NCBI GenBank assembly: GCA_028293565.1
Contig: JAQGON010000203.1
Location: 1-62,733, forward strand
Length of the DNA: 62,733 nucleotides
Origin: Verrucomicrobiota bacterium
Lineage (GTDB): Bacteria > Verrucomicrobiota > Verrucomicrobiia > Opitutales > Opitutaceae
Direction: 5' to 3'
Part shown: piece by piece, positions 53,887-62,731 of the stretch
Position numbering within the stretch: position 1 is the stretch's first letter
Layout of the letters: every line of letters starts with the position of its first letter
Position numbers and translations under genes: made by a program
Notes under the pieces: model-generated
Seen by the model: the letters and a program-made list of their open reading frames with translations, nothing else
Database searches by the model: none
Told to the model about the DNA's origin: nothing

Positions 53887-54609
53887 ATGGAGCTGGTCAA
53901 CACCGACGTCGCCTACAAGTTCATCCGCGAAAAAATCCTCTCGGGGGTCTACTCGGCCGGAATGCCGCTGGCGTCGAAAAACCTCTCCAAGGAAATCGGC
54001 GTGAGCCGGACCCCCGTGCGCGACGCCCTGCGCCAGCTCGAGGCCGACGGTCTGGTGATCATCAAGCCGCGCATCGGGGCGAGCGTGAAGTCGATGGACC
54101 TGAAGGAATTCAAGGACCTCTGCGGGCTGCGGCAGGCGCTCGAGACGTACGCGGCGGGATTGGCGGCGCACAATCGGACGGAGTCCGAGCTCGAGGAGAT
54201 CCACGGCGCGCTGGAAGCGATGCGGGTGATCGTCGAAAAAATGCTCAAGACCGCGAACGACAAGGAGCTCCTTGGCGACCTCGCGCGGGAGGACGTCCGC
54301 TTCCACCTCGCGATCATCAACGTCGCCAAGAACGACCTGATCAAAAAGGAGATCATGCGCCTCAGCCTGATCAACCGCGTGGTTTCGAATCCGCCGAAGG
54401 GAAAATCCACGGAGACCCTGGCCAACCGACGCACCGTGCTGGAAAGCCATCAGGAAATTTTCGACGCGATCGCGTCGAAGAATGTCGCCGCCGCCAAGAA
54501 CGCGATGGAGCGCCATCAGCAGAAGAACCTGGAGAAGGTGATCCTGATGATGGGCGTCAAGGAACGCTCCAAGTTCCACTCGGAATTGGGCATCGCGGTG
54601 AAGGGCTGA
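53887..54609 (+). CDS. GntR-family regulator with FCD domain
   Basis: The 240-residue protein has a winged helix-turn-helix at about 25-75 (ASKNLSKEIGVSRTPVRDAL, RQLEADGLVIIKPR). A helical FCD ligand domain follows with metal-binding pattern EDVRFHLAIINVAKN, LESHQEIFDAI and MERHQQKNL. FCD regulators bind sugar acids or other carboxylates and usually repress catabolic genes. The ATG at 53887 follows an AAAGGT-like ribosome site; upstream Met codons would put nonsense before the HTH. It is the best candidate to bind the GTATAC palindromes across the island, including one about 140 bp ahead of itself. Confidence 0.9.
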   Translation: MELVNTDVAYKFIREKILSGVYSAGMPLASKNLSKEIGVSRTPVRDALRQLEADGLVIIKPRIGASVKSMDLKEFKDLCGLRQALETYAAGLAAHNRTESELEEIHGALEAMRVIVEKMLKTANDKELLGDLAREDVRFHLAIINVAKNDLIKKEIMRLSLINRVVSNPPKGKSTETLANRRTVLESHQEIFDAIASKNVAAAKNAMERHQQKNLEKVILMMGVKERSKFHSELGIAVKG

Positions 54610-54627
54610 GCGACGCGAGCGGCTGGG

Positions 54628-54720
54628 GGTGGAACGCGTTGCCCCTAACGCGTTGGACGCTCCGTCAGCCCTTTGAGCCCTGCTCGCACCTCCAGCGCAT
54701 TGAGGGCAATGCGCTCCACC
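54628..54720. repeat. Inverted repeat between convergent genes
   Basis: GGTGGAACGCGTTGCCCC and following bases (54628-54657) pair imperfectly with 54691-54720 (TCCAGCGCATTGAGGGCAAT and on). The right arm stops at the stop codon of the dehydrogenase. It may serve as a two-way terminator. Related pieces are at 47211 and 18654. Confidence 0.75.
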
Positions 54721-55671
54721 TTAGTAACCCCGCGCGGCGTCGATCTGGTCGTGCAGTTCCTCGCCGCGCGCAAAGCGCGCGAAATTCTCGAGGAACCGGT
54801 CGATCTTCGCGTCGACTTCTCCCGGGAAGCGTCCCCCGGTGTGCTGCGTGAGGATCACCTTCGGATGCGTCCAAAGACGGCTCGTCGCCGGCAACGGTTC
54901 AATCGCCGTGACGTCGAGCACGGCGCCACCCAGCCGGCCGCCGTCGAGCGCCTCGACCAAAGCGTCCTCGTCGACCGCCGATCCGCGGCCCACGTTCACC
55001 ACGAGCGCGGAGGCCGGCAGCAGCGCCAGGCGCGAACGGGAAAGCAGGCCGACGGTTTCCGGAGTCTGCGGCAGCGTGTTGATGAGAAGGTCGGTCGACG
55101 GGAGCGCCGCGTCGAGCTGTCCGAGCGTGCGCACCTGCGCGTCCGGCGCGCGGCGGGCAAAGAACCGCAGCGTCGTGTCGAAGGGCGCCAGCAAGGCGGC
55201 GACTTTCCGTCCGATCGCGCCGGCGCCGAGAATGAGCACCCGCGCGCCGTGCAGCTGTCCGATGGTCGGTTCGACCGCGGTCTTGATCCACCGCTTCTCG
55301 GGCTGCGCCCGCAGGAGCAGCGGCAGCTGCCGGTGGAAGGCGAGCACTCCGGCCAGGACCGACTCCGCCACCGGCATCGCGAAGAAATTCTTCAGGTGCG
55401 TGATGAGGATCGGGCGGCTCCGCGCCGCGTTGACCCCGAGATAGGAGTCGAATCCCGCGGAATCGAGCTGCGCCCACCGCAGCACCGGTCCCGCGACCAG
55501 GGCCGCGGCCGGCACGTTCCCGAACACGATCTCGGCCTTCGCCAAGGCGCCGGCGCGTGCGCCCTCGTCGGCGAGCGTCCGCAGAAACACGAGCGGATGG
55601 CCGGCCAGCGCCGACTCCAGGCGGGAGCGATGACGGGGCGTGAGATCGGCGACATTGATGCAGATGTTCAT
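54721..55671 (-). CDS. D-2-hydroxyacid dehydrogenase, second copy
   Basis: The 316-residue protein has the NAD loop VLILGAGAIGRKVAALL and the catalytic triad Arg in VVNVGRGSAVD, Glu in DVTAIEPLP and His in ILTQHTGGRF. It belongs to a different branch from the one encoded at 47566 (closer to GhrA/PdxB-like forms). The ATG at 55671 gives MNICINVADL. It is transcribed convergently with the regulator and lies just downstream of a diverged GTATAC site at 55698-55714, so it may be in the same regulon. Confidence 0.85.
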   Translation of the reverse strand: MNICINVADLTPRHRSRLESALAGHPLVFLRTLADEGARAGALAKAEIVFGNVPAAALVAGPVLRWAQLDSAGFDSYLGVNAARSRPILITHLKNFFAMPVAESVLAGVLAFHRQLPLLLRAQPEKRWIKTAVEPTIGQLHGARVLILGAGAIGRKVAALLAPFDTTLRFFARRAPDAQVRTLGQLDAALPSTDLLINTLPQTPETVGLLSRSRLALLPASALVVNVGRGSAVDEDALVEALDGGRLGGAVLDVTAIEPLPATSRLWTHPKVILTQHTGGRFPGEVDAKIDRFLENFARFARGEELHDQIDAARGY

Positions 55672-55697
55672 GGGCTGGGCGGAGGGGAAAGGTCCGA

Positions 55698-55714
55698 AGC
55701 ATTTTTGTGCATAC
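55698..55714. promoter_or_regulatory. Possible diverged operator between dehydrogenase and Ntn-hydrolase genes
   Basis: GCATTTTTGTGCATACCTG (from 55699) resembles the site at 53729 (GTATTTTTGTGTATACATG), differing in a few bases. It lies between the dehydrogenase gene on the - strand and the + strand hydrolase gene, so its target is unclear. Confidence 0.45.
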
Positions 55715-55823
55715 CTGGTGATGCAACGCGGAACTTCATCCGGAAGGGAATCCGGAGCCCGCGGCGCCGAAGCAAAGTTGCCGGGTCCAGTTGACGCCGC
55801 GCCGATCCCGATAAAGTAGGCAG

Positions 55824-56708
55824 ATGACGGTTTGCATCGGCGCAATCTGCGAGGGCCACACGATCTTCGGCGCGTGCGACCGCATGATCACCGGCGGCGA
55901 CATCCAGTTCGAGCCCGCCAACCAGGCGTCGCCCCCGAGCAAGATTTTCATGCTGACCAATTCCATCGTGGCGATGTCCGCCGGCGACGTCGGCATCCAG
56001 CGGGAGATTCTCGGGGAGCTGGTGGTCGCCGTCAGCGACCGCGTCCGCAAGGAGCCGTCGAACTGGTGGCAGGTGAAGGACGTCGCCGACCTCTACGTGA
56101 GCATCTACGACCGGCTGAGCATGAAGCGGTCGCGCAGCGCAGTCCTCGCGCCGCTGGGCCTCGACGAGCATTCCTTTTTGCAGCGGCAGAAGGAAATGAC
56201 GGATCCGTTCGTCGAGGAGGTGCGACGAAAGCTCCAGAATTTCTCCCTGCCCAATGTCGAGACGATCCTCGCGGGCAAGGACACGCAGGGACCGCACATT
56301 TACATCCTCATCGGGAGCGAGGTCATCTGCGCCGATCTGATCGGCTTCGGCGCGATCGGCAGCGGCCGGCGGCATGCGCAGTCACAGTTCATGCAGGCGC
56401 GCCACGACCCGATGTCGAAGGATGCCGAGACCCTTTTCCTGACCTACCTCGCCAAGAAGCGGGCGGAGATCGCGCCCGGCGTCGGGCGGTTCACCGACAT
56501 GGTCAAGGTCGGGCCCGAGATCGGGTCGGCCGCGGTGATCAACCGCAACCGCATCGAGCGGCTCGAGGAGATTTATCAGCAGCACCTCGGCCGCGAGGCG
56601 GATGCCTGGAGCAAGGCAAAGCTGGCGGCCACGCAGTACGCCGAGGAGCTCAAGCGCGAATCGAAGCAGGTCGAGCAGCGCCCGGTGCCTCAAGCGGTGT
56701 TCTCCTGA
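55824..56708 (+). CDS. Proteasome-like Ntn hydrolase
   Basis: The 294-residue protein begins MTVCIGAICEG: removal of Met would expose a Thr nucleophile, as in proteasome beta subunits. Asp19 (GACDRMIT) and Lys40 (SKIFML) follow at distances close to Asp17 and Lys33 of proteasomes. IVAMSAGDVGIQREI and GAIGSGRRHAQSQF match the SGxxxD and GSG segments. The C-terminal 80 residues (ERLEEIYQQHLGREADAW) are probably helical and extra to the fold. No signal peptide is seen, so it is cytoplasmic, and no unfoldase gene is adjacent. It differs from HslV in length and ending. Confidence 0.75.
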   Translation: MTVCIGAICEGHTIFGACDRMITGGDIQFEPANQASPPSKIFMLTNSIVAMSAGDVGIQREILGELVVAVSDRVRKEPSNWWQVKDVADLYVSIYDRLSMKRSRSAVLAPLGLDEHSFLQRQKEMTDPFVEEVRRKLQNFSLPNVETILAGKDTQGPHIYILIGSEVICADLIGFGAIGSGRRHAQSQFMQARHDPMSKDAETLFLTYLAKKRAEIAPGVGRFTDMVKVGPEIGSAAVINRNRIERLEEIYQQHLGREADAWSKAKLAATQYAEELKRESKQVEQRPVPQAVFS

Positions 56709-56942
56709 TTCATCGGCGGGACGTTTTCCCTCTGCGCATTCCCTGCGATCTGCGCGATTGAAACAAGGTCGGGGCCGGGACGGATTTGGTCGCCGCAACG
56801 ATGGCAGAGGCCGCGAAGGGATGCCGGCGGCGGCGCCGGGAGACGCGCCGCCCTCTTCTCGCTCATTTGGCGAACCACCGTGCTGAACGTCGGTCTATTT
56901 GTGCTTAGCCGCACCCTCATCCGCACCACGCCTCCTCCCGCA

Positions 56943-57176
56943 ATGAAGAATTCTTTTGGCCTAATCCTGCTGCTGGGGGGTGCCGCGATCATCCTGTGCG
57001 GTCTGGCCAGTGCCACCAACACCGTCGCGCTCGTCCTGCTCGGCATCGTCACGACGTTCCTCGGCATCAGCGGCCTGCTTGTCCCGCGCAAGAAACGCCG
57101 GGGCCACATCCGCCCGCTCCGCCGCACCCTTTCCTCCAGCCGTCGCTCATCACCATCAACCTCCATATCACCATGA
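56943..57176 (+). CDS. Small two-helix membrane protein
   Basis: The 77-residue protein starts MKNSFGLILLLGGAAIILCG and has two hydrophobic helices (about 4-25 and 28-46) followed by a very basic, serine-rich tail (RKKRRGHIRPLRR). It resembles DUF3185-like small membrane proteins, but identity is not certain. The stop overlaps the start of the DUF883-like gene (ATGA), so both are made together. The preceding 230 bp contain no other gene. Confidence 0.5.
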   Translation: MKNSFGLILLLGGAAIILCGLASATNTVALVLLGIVTTFLGISGLLVPRKKRRGHIRPLRRTLSSSRRSSPSTSISP

Positions 57177-57382
57177 AAACCACCACCCACCGCGCCCAGA
57201 ACGGCGCCGATGTTTCCGCCACCGACCGTATCACCCAGCTTTATTCCGGAGCCAAGGACCGGGTCGTCGCCGGCGCCAAGGCCACCGACTCCGCGATTCG
57301 CGACAAGCCGTACCACTCCCTGGCCATCGCGGCCGCCGTCGGCGCGATCATTGGAGTGCTCGTCGGACGCCGGACCCGCTAG
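57173..57382 (+). CDS. DUF883 (ElaB/YqjD)-like protein
   Basis: The 69-residue protein has a hydrophilic helix (TDRITQLYSGAKDRVVAGAK) and ends with DKPYHSLAIAAAVGAIIGVL followed by GRR, the C-terminal tail-anchor motif of DUF883 proteins, which attach ribosomes or stress factors to the inner membrane in enterobacteria. It is shorter than the usual about 100 residues. It overlaps the upstream small membrane gene by 4 bases. Confidence 0.75.
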   Translation: MKTTTHRAQNGADVSATDRITQLYSGAKDRVVAGAKATDSAIRDKPYHSLAIAAAVGAIIGVLVGRRTR

Positions 57383-57610
57383 GCGCTGTGGCGCCAGGCT
57401 CCGCGCCCGCGGGCCGGCTCTTCCGCGCCGGGTTGCCGCAAGCGTTGGGGCGACCTGCCGCCTGACGTCGGCGGCGCCCGCCCGGCCGCGAATTTGTCGC
57501 GCCTCGCGAACAAATCCCTTCCGCCGCGGTCGATCAAGCCGGCGACGTTTCCTGCCTGCGCCTCGCGTCCATCGTCCGGGTTTCGGAGCAGGCGCGTCCG
57601 CCTTTTCCCG

Positions 57611-58237
57611 ATGAACCTCCCGCAGCCCCAGCTTCCGCGGATTCACCTGATTCGTCACGGTGAGACCGAGTGGTCGCTGTCCGGGCGTCACACCAGCCGC
57701 ACCGAAATCCCGCTGACCTCCGAGGGCGAGGACCAGGCGCGGCGGCTCGGGGAACAGCTCCGGCATGTGGAATTTTCCCGCGTCTTCACCAGCCCCCGGC
57801 TGCGCGCGCGGCAGACCTGCGAGCTCGCCGGCTTCGGACCCGTCGCCGAGGTTGAGGCGGAGCTCCGCGAATGGGACTACGGGGACTATGAAGGCCGCAC
57901 CAGCGCCGAGATCCGCGCGGCGCGCGTGGACTGGAACCTGTTCGTCGACGGCGCCGCCGGCGGCGAGACGCCGGCGCAGGTGTTCGCGCGCGCGGAGAGT
58001 TTTGCGCGCCACCTCCACGTGATGGGAGGAAACATCCTCGTGTTTTCGCACGGCCATTTTCTGCGCGTCCTCGCCGCCGCCTGGGCCGGCTTCCCCGTCG
58101 TCCAGGCGCGCCGTCTCGGGCTGGATCCCGGATCGCTCAGCATCCTGGCCTTCGACCATCAGCGGGCGGACAGCCCGATCATCTCGCTCTGGAACGACAC
58201 GTCGGTCTCCGTGCCCGCCCATCAGCCGGTGCATTGA
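57611..58237 (+). CDS. Histidine phosphatase (phosphoglycerate mutase-like) family protein
   Basis: The 208-residue protein begins with the RHG motif IHLIRHGETEWSLSGRHT, has VFTSPRLRARQTCELAG with a second phosphate-binding Arg, the acidic ELREWDYGDYEGRT and the second catalytic His in ILVFSHGHFLRVLA. It is a branch-1 histidine phosphatase; possible substrates include sugar phosphates or phosphoglycerate. The ATG at 57611 begins just before the beta strand of the RHG motif. It is a single-gene unit. Confidence 0.9.
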   Translation: MNLPQPQLPRIHLIRHGETEWSLSGRHTSRTEIPLTSEGEDQARRLGEQLRHVEFSRVFTSPRLRARQTCELAGFGPVAEVEAELREWDYGDYEGRTSAEIRAARVDWNLFVDGAAGGETPAQVFARAESFARHLHVMGGNILVFSHGHFLRVLAAAWAGFPVVQARRLGLDPGSLSILAFDHQRADSPIISLWNDTSVSVPAHQPVH

Positions 58238-58247
58238 GCCCCCGGAA

Positions 58248-58264
58248 GCCGCGGACTCCGCGGC
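58248..58264. terminator. Short GC hairpin after the phosphatase gene
   Basis: GCCGCGG, a 3-base loop and CCGCGGC lie 10 bases after the stop at 58237. The T-run that normally follows is missing, so termination is only possible. Nothing else is recognised in 58265-58446. Confidence 0.4.
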
Positions 58265-58446
58265 CGGAAATTTGGGATCGCGCGCATTTTTCTCCGAACC
58301 AAAATTCGGCGCGCGTGACCAAGGGCGATCAGCGTCCTTCGAAATTCCGGACTGACCCTCATGGCATCGCGCTCATCGCAAGGGCCCCGTAAAATCAGGG
58401 ACGCTGGTAATCTCCCCTCCCCGCCGCAGCAAAGATCGCGACGCGC

Positions 58447-59241
58447 CTAGCCGAGCAGCAGCGATTCGCCGCCGTCGATGAACACCTCGGTGCCCGTGAT
58501 ATGGCTCGCCTCGTCGGACGCGAGAAACGCCACGAGCCGCGCGACTTGCTCGGGCGATCCCGGCGCGCCTCCGGTGAGCGGGACAGCACCCTTCGGCACG
58601 ATGATCGGCAGGTGAAGATTCTCGACGTCCCGCACCTCCGTGTTTTTTCCCAGGTTGGTGCGGATCGCGCCGGGGCAGATCGTGTTCACGCGGATCCGGT
58701 GATCGGCGAGCTCCAGCGCGATCATCCGTCCGAAGGCCAGCTGCGCCGCTTTCGACGTCGCGTACGGCGATGCGCCGGAATTGTGAAAGAGGCGCGTGCC
58801 CTGCACGGACGAGGTGATGATCACGGACCCGCCGCGTTGCCGGAGGAGCGGCAGGGCGCCCTTTACCGTGAGAAAAGTGCCGCGCAGGTTGATCCGGATG
58901 GTTTCATCCCATTCGCTGGTCCGGAGATTTTCCAGCCGCGTCCACACGCCGTTGATCCCGGCATTCGCGAACACGATGTCGAGGCGCCCCCACTCGCGGC
59001 GGATCCGGGCCATGCAGCGCGCGATCGCGCGCTCGCTCGCGACATCGCCGGCCACGGTCAGGCAGATTCCCTTCCGGGCGACGATTTCCCGCTTCGCCTG
59101 GCGAAGGTCCGCCACCCGGCGGTCGAACAGGGCGACCCGCGCTCCGCGCGCCGCAAGCTCGAGGGCCGACGCTTTTCCGATCCCGGAACCGCCGCCGGTG
59201 ATGAGGGCGGTTTTGCCGCGCAGATTTTTTTGGGTTTCCAT
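58447..59241 (-). CDS. Short-chain dehydrogenase/reductase
   Basis: The 264-residue classical SDR has ALITGGGSGIGKASAL, VFANAGINGVWTRLE, Ser in VIITSSVQGTRLF and the catalytic SPYATSKAAQLAFG (YxxxK). FDRR after strand 2 suggests an NAD preference. It stands alone on the - strand beside the divergent ABC ATPase pair. Substrate cannot be inferred; many relatives oxidise sugars or sugar alcohols. Confidence 0.85.
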   Translation of the reverse strand: METQKNLRGKTALITGGGSGIGKASALELAARGARVALFDRRVADLRQAKREIVARKGICLTVAGDVASERAIARCMARIRREWGRLDIVFANAGINGVWTRLENLRTSEWDETIRINLRGTFLTVKGALPLLRQRGGSVIITSSVQGTRLFHNSGASPYATSKAAQLAFGRMIALELADHRIRVNTICPGAIRTNLGKNTEVRDVENLHLPIIVPKGAVPLTGGAPGSPEQVARLVAFLASDEASHITGTEVFIDGGESLLLG

Positions 59242-59361
59242 GGGGACGCCACGGCGGGCGGCGTTGATCCGCCCCCCGCGGCCCGATAGTGCTCCAAACC
59301 GGAGGGCGGTTCCGCGCGTTGCCTCTTGCCCGGAGCGCGCACGGCCCGTTTGTTGTCCACA

Positions 59362-60198
59362 ATGGATTCACCGGCGGAACCACCGTTGCTCGAGGTCGAG
59401 GATCTCCGGACCAGCTTCATCACAGCGGAGGGAACCGTTCCCGCGGTCGACGGCGTGACGTTTTCCATCGGCCGCGGACGCACCCTGGCGCTGGTGGGCG
59501 AAAGCGGCTCGGGCAAAAGCGTGACGGCGTATTCGCTGCTGCGCCTGATCCAGCCTCCCGGGCGGATCGTCGGCGGACGGATTCTTCTCCGCTCGGCGCG
59601 CGCCGGAAACATCGACATCGCCGGATTGGACGAGCGCTCGGACGTGCTTTATCAGCTTCGCGGCGGACTCATCAGCATGGTTTTCCAGGAACCGATGACG
59701 GCGCTTTCGCCCGTTCATTCGATCGGAAGCCAGATCGCCGAAGCGATTTTGCTTCACCAGCATGTCGCGAAGGCCGAGGCGCGGCGGCTGACCATCGAGA
59801 TGCTCGACAAGGTCGGCATCGGCCAGGCCGCGCAGCGGTTCGACCAGTTCCCGCACGAGCTTTCCGGCGGCATGCGGCAGCGGGTGGTGATCGCCATGGC
59901 GCTGGTTTGCCGTCCGGAGCTGCTGATCGCAGACGAACCGACCACCGCGCTCGACGTCACGATCCAGGCCCAGATCCTCGGGCTGATCAGGAGCCTCCAG
60001 CGCGAGATCGGATGCTCGGTGCTTTTGATCACCCACGATTTCGGGATCGTCGCGCAGGTGGCCGACGACGTGGCGGTGATGCACCGCGGCCGGATCGTCG
60101 AGCACGGCGCCGTGCGGGCCGTCCTCAAGCAGCCGCAGCATCCCTACACCCGCGCCCTCCTCGACGCGCTGCCGAGCCGGCGTTCCCGCGTCGCATGA
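59362..60198 (+). CDS. Oligopeptide-type ABC transporter ATPase (DppD/OppD-like)
   Basis: The 278-residue protein has Walker A ALVGESGSGKSVTAYSLL, Q-loop MVFQEPMTALSP, signature FPHELSGGMRQRVVIA, Walker B ELLIADEPTTALD and switch LLITHDFGIVAQ. It ends QHPYTRALLDALPSRR, the OppD/OppF hallmark. It overlaps the next ATPase gene by 4 bases. The permeases and binding protein for this dipeptide/nickel-type importer are not in the window, as the upstream neighbour is an SDR on the other strand. Confidence 0.88.
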   Translation: MDSPAEPPLLEVEDLRTSFITAEGTVPAVDGVTFSIGRGRTLALVGESGSGKSVTAYSLLRLIQPPGRIVGGRILLRSARAGNIDIAGLDERSDVLYQLRGGLISMVFQEPMTALSPVHSIGSQIAEAILLHQHVAKAEARRLTIEMLDKVGIGQAAQRFDQFPHELSGGMRQRVVIAMALVCRPELLIADEPTTALDVTIQAQILGLIRSLQREIGCSVLLITHDFGIVAQVADDVAVMHRGRIVEHGAVRAVLKQPQHPYTRALLDALPSRRSRVA

Positions 60199-61073
60199 AC
60201 CCGGCCTCCGGATCACCCCTGCTCTCGGTCCGCGGACTGACCAAGCATTTTCCCGGGCTCAGCCGCGGACTGCGGCCGCGGACCATGCCGGTCGTCAAGG
60301 CCGTCGACGACGTGAGCTTCGACCTTGCGGCCGGCGAAACGCTCGGGCTGGTCGGCGAAAGCGGTTCGGGAAAAACGACCGCAGCGCGCTGCATCCTGCG
60401 CGCGCTCGACCCCACCGCCGGGGAAATTCTTTTTCGGCTGCCCGATGGCCGCACCGTCGATCTCGCGGCGCTGTCCGACCGCGAGCTGAAACCCGTGCGG
60501 CCGCACGCGCAGATGGTCTTCCAGGATCCGTTTTCCTCGCTGAACCCGCGCATGACGGTCGGCGCGATCGTCGGCGAGCCTCTCGTGATCCACCGCCTCG
60601 CGCGCGGCGGCGAACTCCAGGACCGGGTGGCGGAGGTGCTGCGCCGCGTCGGATTGAAACCGGAGCACGGCGCGCGTTATCCGCATGCCTTCAGCGGCGG
60701 ACAGCGGCAGCGCATCGGCATCGCGCGCGCGCTGGTGATGAGGCCCTCGCTGATGGTCTGCGACGAGGCGACGTCGGCGCTCGACGTCTCGGTGCAGGCG
60801 CAGGTGCTCGACCTGCTGCTGGAACTGCAGGCGGAATTCCGCCTCACGTATCTTTTCGTCGCGCACAACCTGGACGTCGTCCGGAATTTTTGCGGGCGCG
60901 TGGCGGTGATGCGCCGTGGGCGGATCGTCGAACTCGCGCCGACCGCGGAGATATTTTCGGCGCCGCGGCATCCGTACACGCGGATTCTCCTGTCCGCCGT
61001 CCCCTCGCCGGACCCGGATGTTCCGATGAATTTCCGGGTCGCCGAAGAGCTGGCGAAGCTGGACGCGGAATAG
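60195..61073 (+). CDS. Oligopeptide-type ABC transporter ATPase (DppF/OppF-like)
   Basis: The 292-residue protein has GLVGESGSGKTTAARCIL, VFQDPFSSLNPRMTVG, FSGGQRQRIGIARAL, LMVCDEATSALDVS and YLFVAHNLDVV, and the family ending RHPYTRILLSAVPSPDP. The last 17 codons, MNFRVAEELAKLDAE and the two before, lie inside a 207-bp unit that is tandemly duplicated downstream; the second copy keeps the reading but has lost the stop. The start overlaps the OppD-like gene (ATGA). Confidence 0.88.
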   Translation: MNPASGSPLLSVRGLTKHFPGLSRGLRPRTMPVVKAVDDVSFDLAAGETLGLVGESGSGKTTAARCILRALDPTAGEILFRLPDGRTVDLAALSDRELKPVRPHAQMVFQDPFSSLNPRMTVGAIVGEPLVIHRLARGGELQDRVAEVLRRVGLKPEHGARYPHAFSGGQRQRIGIARALVMRPSLMVCDEATSALDVSVQAQVLDLLLELQAEFRLTYLFVAHNLDVVRNFCGRVAVMRRGRIVELAPTAEIFSAPRHPYTRILLSAVPSPDPDVPMNFRVAEELAKLDAE

Positions 61074-61436
61074 CGCCGGGCTTCGTTCGGGGCGAATCGC
61101 AGGAGCGAGGTTTTGTTTTTACCACGAAGGCCGCGAAGAGCGCAAAGACCGATCCCCTGCATCGATCCGATCTTCGCGTTCTTCGCGATCTTCGTGGTAA
61201 AAAATTCCTGGATAAACCGCTGCTGTATCCCGATGAATTTCCGCGTCGCCGAAGAGCTGGCGAAGCTGGACGCGGAGTGGCGCCAGGCCGCGTTCGGAGC
61301 AAATCGCAGGAGCGAGGTTTGGTTTTTACCACGAAGGCCGCGAAGGGCGCAAAGGTCGATCCCCTGCATCGATCCGATCTTCGCGTTCTTCGCGATCTTC
61401 GTGGTGAAAATTCCCCGGATAAAACCGCGGCTGCGC
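61023..61436. repeat. 207-bp tandem duplication spanning the oppF-like 3' end
   Basis: Unit 1 (61023-61229) and unit 2 (61230-61436) are nearly identical. Each contains the last 51 bases of the ATPase gene, a spacer, and an inverted repeat with arms TTTTTACCACGAAGGCCGCG and CGCGATCTTCGTGGTAAAAA (first unit about 61116-61147 and 61171-61204). The repeat could fold into hairpins serving as a terminator. It fills the gap of 368 bp before the kinase gene on the other strand; there is no gene in it. Confidence 0.85.
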
Positions 61437-61441
61437 TTCGG

Positions 61442-62731
61442 CTATTTGAGCTCGAGCTGGTCGGCGGCGCGTGAAGCCGGGGCGGATTTCGCGGTCTTGC
61501 GGCGGCGCTTGGAGCCGCCGTCGCTGTAGTAGGAATAGTTGTTCGTATAATACCCGTAGTCCTCGCCGGAGTGCAGCGGGACCTGGTTGAGTACAACCCC
61601 GAGCAGCGGGGTCTTGAGTCCTTCGACGATCTGCTGGGCGCGGACAACCATGCTCTGCGGATTGCGGCGGTGCTGGATCAGCAGGATCGCGCCGTCGACC
61701 GCGCTGGCGAGCACGCTGGCGTCGCTGACCCCGATGATCGGCGGCGAATCGAACACGATCTTGTCGTACCTGCCGCGCAGCGTGGCAATGAGATCCTTCA
61801 GCCGGTGGAGGTGCAGGAGCCCGAGCGTGAAACCGTCGACGTCGCCGCTGGGGATGAAATCGAGGTTCGCGGCAATCGACTGCTGGATCACCGCCTCGAG
61901 CGGCTGCTGGTTGAGGAGATATTCCGCGAGGCCGGGAATCCGGGGACGCCCGGCGAGGTGGTGCTGCGTCGGGCGGCGGACATCGGAGTCGATCAGGATG
62001 ACGCGCTCGCCCGCCAGCGCCATGAGACGCACGAGATGGTGGAGCGTCGTCGATTTTCCCTCGCCCGGGCCGGCGGAAAAGAGCACCAGGCTCGCCGCGG
62101 CCCCGGGTTTCAGCGCGAGATTCAGATTGGTGTGCAGGACGCGGTAGGGTTCCGCCTCGGCCGGATCGGAGTCGTCCGACAGCGGGTCCGCCTGGAAGGG
62201 AATCACGCCGAGCACGGGAAGCTTCAGCCGGTTTTCGACGTCGGCGACGTTGCGGAAGCTCGTGTCGAAATATTCCAGGAGCATCGCGACGCCGACGCCG
62301 AGGATGCCGCCGAAGAGGAAGGCGAACGCGAGGTTGAGGGGCCAGTTCGGCCGGCTGGGCCGGCGCGCCGGCTCGGCGGTGTTGAGGATCTCGATGGTGC
62401 GCTTCGGCACCTGGAAATCGATTTCGCGCTGGCGCAGCGTCAGCTTCAGCGTGGTCATCAGCCTCGTTTCGTCCTCGAGTTTTTGCGCCGCCTCCTCGAA
62501 CGGGCGCATCCGGTCGCGCGCGGAAAGGATCTGGTCGACCTTCGCCTGCCCCAGCTGCTGCTTGAGCTCGGTCACGCGCGAGTCGGCCTCCTTGTACGCG
62601 ATTTCCAGGGCGCTCTCGTAGCCGCGGAGCTGGCCGTCGAGCTGCTCCTTGATCTTCGCGCGGTTCTCGACGGCCGAGATCAGGTCGGGATGGGCCTCGC
62701 CGAGGCGCGCCTTCAGCTTGGTGACGTTCTG
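61442..62731 (-). CDS. Wzc/BY-kinase-like exopolysaccharide tyrosine autokinase, 5' partial
   Basis: Visible are 429 residues from the window edge to the stop. A coiled-coil part of the periplasmic Wzz/GNVR domain (VTKLKARLGEAHPDLISAV) runs to a GNVR-like end and a transmembrane helix (LAFAFLFGGILGVGVAMLLE). The cytoplasmic kinase has Walker A SAGPGEGKSTTLHHLV, Walker A' VILIDSDVRRP, Walker B KIVFDSPPIIGVSD and a C-terminal tyrosine cluster GEDYGYYTNNYSYYSDG. Such fused proteins control chain length and export of capsule or exopolysaccharide. This links the right edge to the surface-glycan genes at the left edge. Confidence 0.9.
   Translation of the reverse strand, partial: QNVTKLKARLGEAHPDLISAVENRAKIKEQLDGQLRGYESALEIAYKEADSRVTELKQQLGQAKVDQILSARDRMRPFEEAAQKLEDETRLMTTLKLTLRQREIDFQVPKRTIEILNTAEPARRPSRPNWPLNLAFAFLFGGILGVGVAMLLEYFDTSFRNVADVENRLKLPVLGVIPFQADPLSDDSDPAEAEPYRVLHTNLNLALKPGAAASLVLFSAGPGEGKSTTLHHLVRLMALAGERVILIDSDVRRPTQHHLAGRPRIPGLAEYLLNQQPLEAVIQQSIAANLDFIPSGDVDGFTLGLLHLHRLKDLIATLRGRYDKIVFDSPPIIGVSDASVLASAVDGAILLIQHRRNPQSMVVRAQQIVEGLKTPLLGVVLNQVPLHSGEDYGYYTNNYSYYSDGGSKRRRKTAKSAPASRAADQLELK

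Noticed and set aside
61074-61441. Small coding genes in the 207-bp duplication
   Set aside because: Open frames here read through hairpin repeats and the copied gene end; there is no independent start signal.
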